Assembly (NCBI RefSeq): GCF_002288925.2
Contig: NW_022098023.1
Span: forward strand, 32,461,689-32,525,688
Direction of reading: 5' to 3'
DNA: 64,000 bases
Source: Delphinapterus leucas
Taxonomy: Eukaryota; Chordata; Mammalia; Artiodactyla; Monodontidae
Made by a program: the position numbers and the translations under genes. Below, piece after piece: positions 62,865 to 64,000 of this stretch (positions are counted from its first letter, which is position 1; each line of letters opens with the position of its first letter). Under the pieces are notes generated by a model. The model was not told the DNA's origin. It did no database searches and saw nothing but the letters and a program-made list of their open reading frames with translations.

Positions 62865-63194
62865 AATCTAGCAATCTAAAGGAAACCATAAACAAGACAA
62901 AAAGATAACCCTCACAATGGGAGACAATATTTGCAAATGAAACAACAGACAAAGGATTGATCTCCAAAATATACAAACAGCTCACGGAGCTCAATATCAA
63001 AAAAACAAACAATCCAGTTAAAAAACGGGCAGAAGACCTAAGTATACATTTCACCAAGGAAGACATACAGATGGCCAAAAGGCACATGAAAAGATGCTCA
63101 ACATCACTAATTATTAGAGAAATGTAAATCAAAACTACAACGAGGTATCACCTCACGCTGGTCAGAATGGCCATCATCAAAAAATCTAGAAACA
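62865..63194 (+). mobile_element. L1 ORF2 3' fragment, interrupted by the SUMO2 retrocopy
   Basis: The sequence follows the near-terminal part of mammalian L1 ORF2, including ACAATGGGAGACAATATTTG, ATGGCCAAAAGGCACATGAA and TCAGAATGGCCATCATCAAA. It stops abruptly at AAAAAATCTAGAAAC, where the SUMO2 5' UTR begins. The remaining L1 3' end is not seen and should lie past the window. Confidence 0.85.
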
Positions 63195-63892
63195 GCCCTC
63201 TTGGTGCTGCTTGTGTGCGCGTTCAGTGCGGACCTGGTACCTCTTTGGGGAAGCGGCAGCGGAGGAGGCTCCGGCGCTCGCCGTGGCCGATGAAAAGTCC
63301 AAGGAAGGGGTCAAGACTGAGAACAACGATCGTATTAATTTGAAGGTGACGGGGCAGGATGGTTCCGTGGTGCAGTTGAAGATTAAGAGGCATACACCAC
63401 TTAGTAAACTAATGAAAGCCTATTGTGAATGACAGGGTTTGTCAATGAGTCAGATCAGATTCCAATTTGACGGGCAGCCAATCAATGAAACAGACACACC
63501 TGCAGCTGGAAATGGAGGCTGAAGATACAATTGATGTGCTGCAGCAGCAGACAGGAGGTGTCTACTAAAAAGGGAACCTGCTACTTTACTCCAGAGTTCT
63601 GTTCCTCCAGACCAAGAAGACATTCTCAATTAGAAAACAGCAATTTGGTTCCACCACATCCTGGCTACTACAGTATAGTTTCTCTATTCTTTCATTTTTC
63701 CCCTTCCCCATTCCTTTATTTTTATACATAAAGTAACTGGTATATGTGCACAAGCATATTGCTTTTTTTTTTTAACTAAATGGCCAACGGTATGTTTTGA
63801 TTGACATCAAATGGAGATGGAATGGGGAAAAATACTGGTTCTGTGAAGATACCCCCTTTTCTCCATTAGTGGCATGCTCATCCGCTCTTATC
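63195..63892 (+). pseudogene. SUMO2: SUMO2 processed pseudogene
   Basis: This is an intronless copy of SUMO2 mRNA, which encodes the small ubiquitin-like modifier. It includes a GC-rich 5' UTR (63195-63282), the coding region (63283-63568) and much of the 3' UTR, whose wording (ATTAGAAAAC, TTGGTTCCACC, AAGTAACTGGTATATGTGC) matches SUMO2. Recognisable protein segments are [27 protein letters not shown] and [11 protein letters not shown], then QGLSMSQIRFQFDGQPINET. It is dead: the start ATG is GTG at 63283, an Arg codon is TGA at 63430-63432, and a two-base loss near 63502 shifts the frame before the QQTGG end. The copy sits inside an L1 ORF2 fragment, and its 3' end is cut by a minus-strand SINE at about 63893. 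SUMO2 is a common source of retrocopies. SUMO3 or SUMO4 is less likely because of the 3' UTR match. Confidence 0.93.
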
Positions 63893-64000
63893 TTTTTATT
63901 TATTTATTTATTTTTGGCTGCATTGGGTTTTCGTTGCTGTGCGTGGGCTTTCTCTAGTTGTGGAGAGTGGGGGCTACTCTTCATTGCAGTGCGTGGGCTT
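63893..64000 (-). mobile_element. CHR SINE, long subfamily, cut by the window edge
   Basis: A TTTATTTATTTATTTTTGGC tail is followed by the start of the reverse long body. It lies inside the 3' UTR of the SUMO2 pseudogene, whose text stops at CTCTTATC. Confidence 0.92.

Noticed and set aside
62827..63132. 101-codon minus-strand open frame with hydrophobic segments
   Set aside because: It is the antisense of an L1 ORF2 fragment; similar antisense frames occur in other L1 copies.

Overview
This window is mammalian nuclear DNA and almost certainly cetacean. Many copies of the tRNA-derived CHR SINE family (cetacean and hippo lineage) are present. Several are young, with long A-tails and intact target-site duplications. 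Older L1, L2, MIR and MER elements common to placental mammals lie beneath them. There is no bacterial or viral gene organisation, and nearly every long open reading frame lies inside a repeat.

The one real gene is the 3' end of PIBF1 (progesterone-induced blocking factor 1, also called CEP90), read from right to left on the minus strand. Four exons were assembled by hand from splice sites and a continuous frame: 43607-43477, 37313-37229, 20518-20345 and 8753-8703. Their phases join exactly (0, 2, 0, 0). They encode the last 146 residues of the protein, about 612-757 of the human one, ending in KMKT and a TAG stop. A short 3' UTR with an AATAAA on the minus strand at 8503-8498 follows. The upstream exon, which should end in a codon-complete LSQE-like sequence, was not found between 43.6 and 64 kb, so that intron probably runs past the right edge.

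Layout: 1-8.5 kb is downstream intergenic DNA with eight SINEs, two of them in a three-SINE head-to-tail cluster with a third at 5.23-5.99 kb, and a 5'-truncated L1. From 8.7 to 43.6 kb lie three PIBF1 introns filled with SINE, L1, L2, MIR and MER5 copies. From 43.6 to 64 kb is the next intron, with an L1-in-L1 insertion, a MER2 DNA transposon split by a SINE, a SINE-in-SINE, and at the right edge a SUMO2 processed pseudogene that landed in an L1 ORF2 fragment and was later hit by another SINE.

I see no CpG island, promoter, functional RNA gene, CRISPR array or undescribed system. The most useful items are the reconstructed PIBF1 exons, the SUMO2 pseudogene with its cross-window prediction, the nested insertions that give a relative chronology, and two perfect or near-perfect short tandem duplications.
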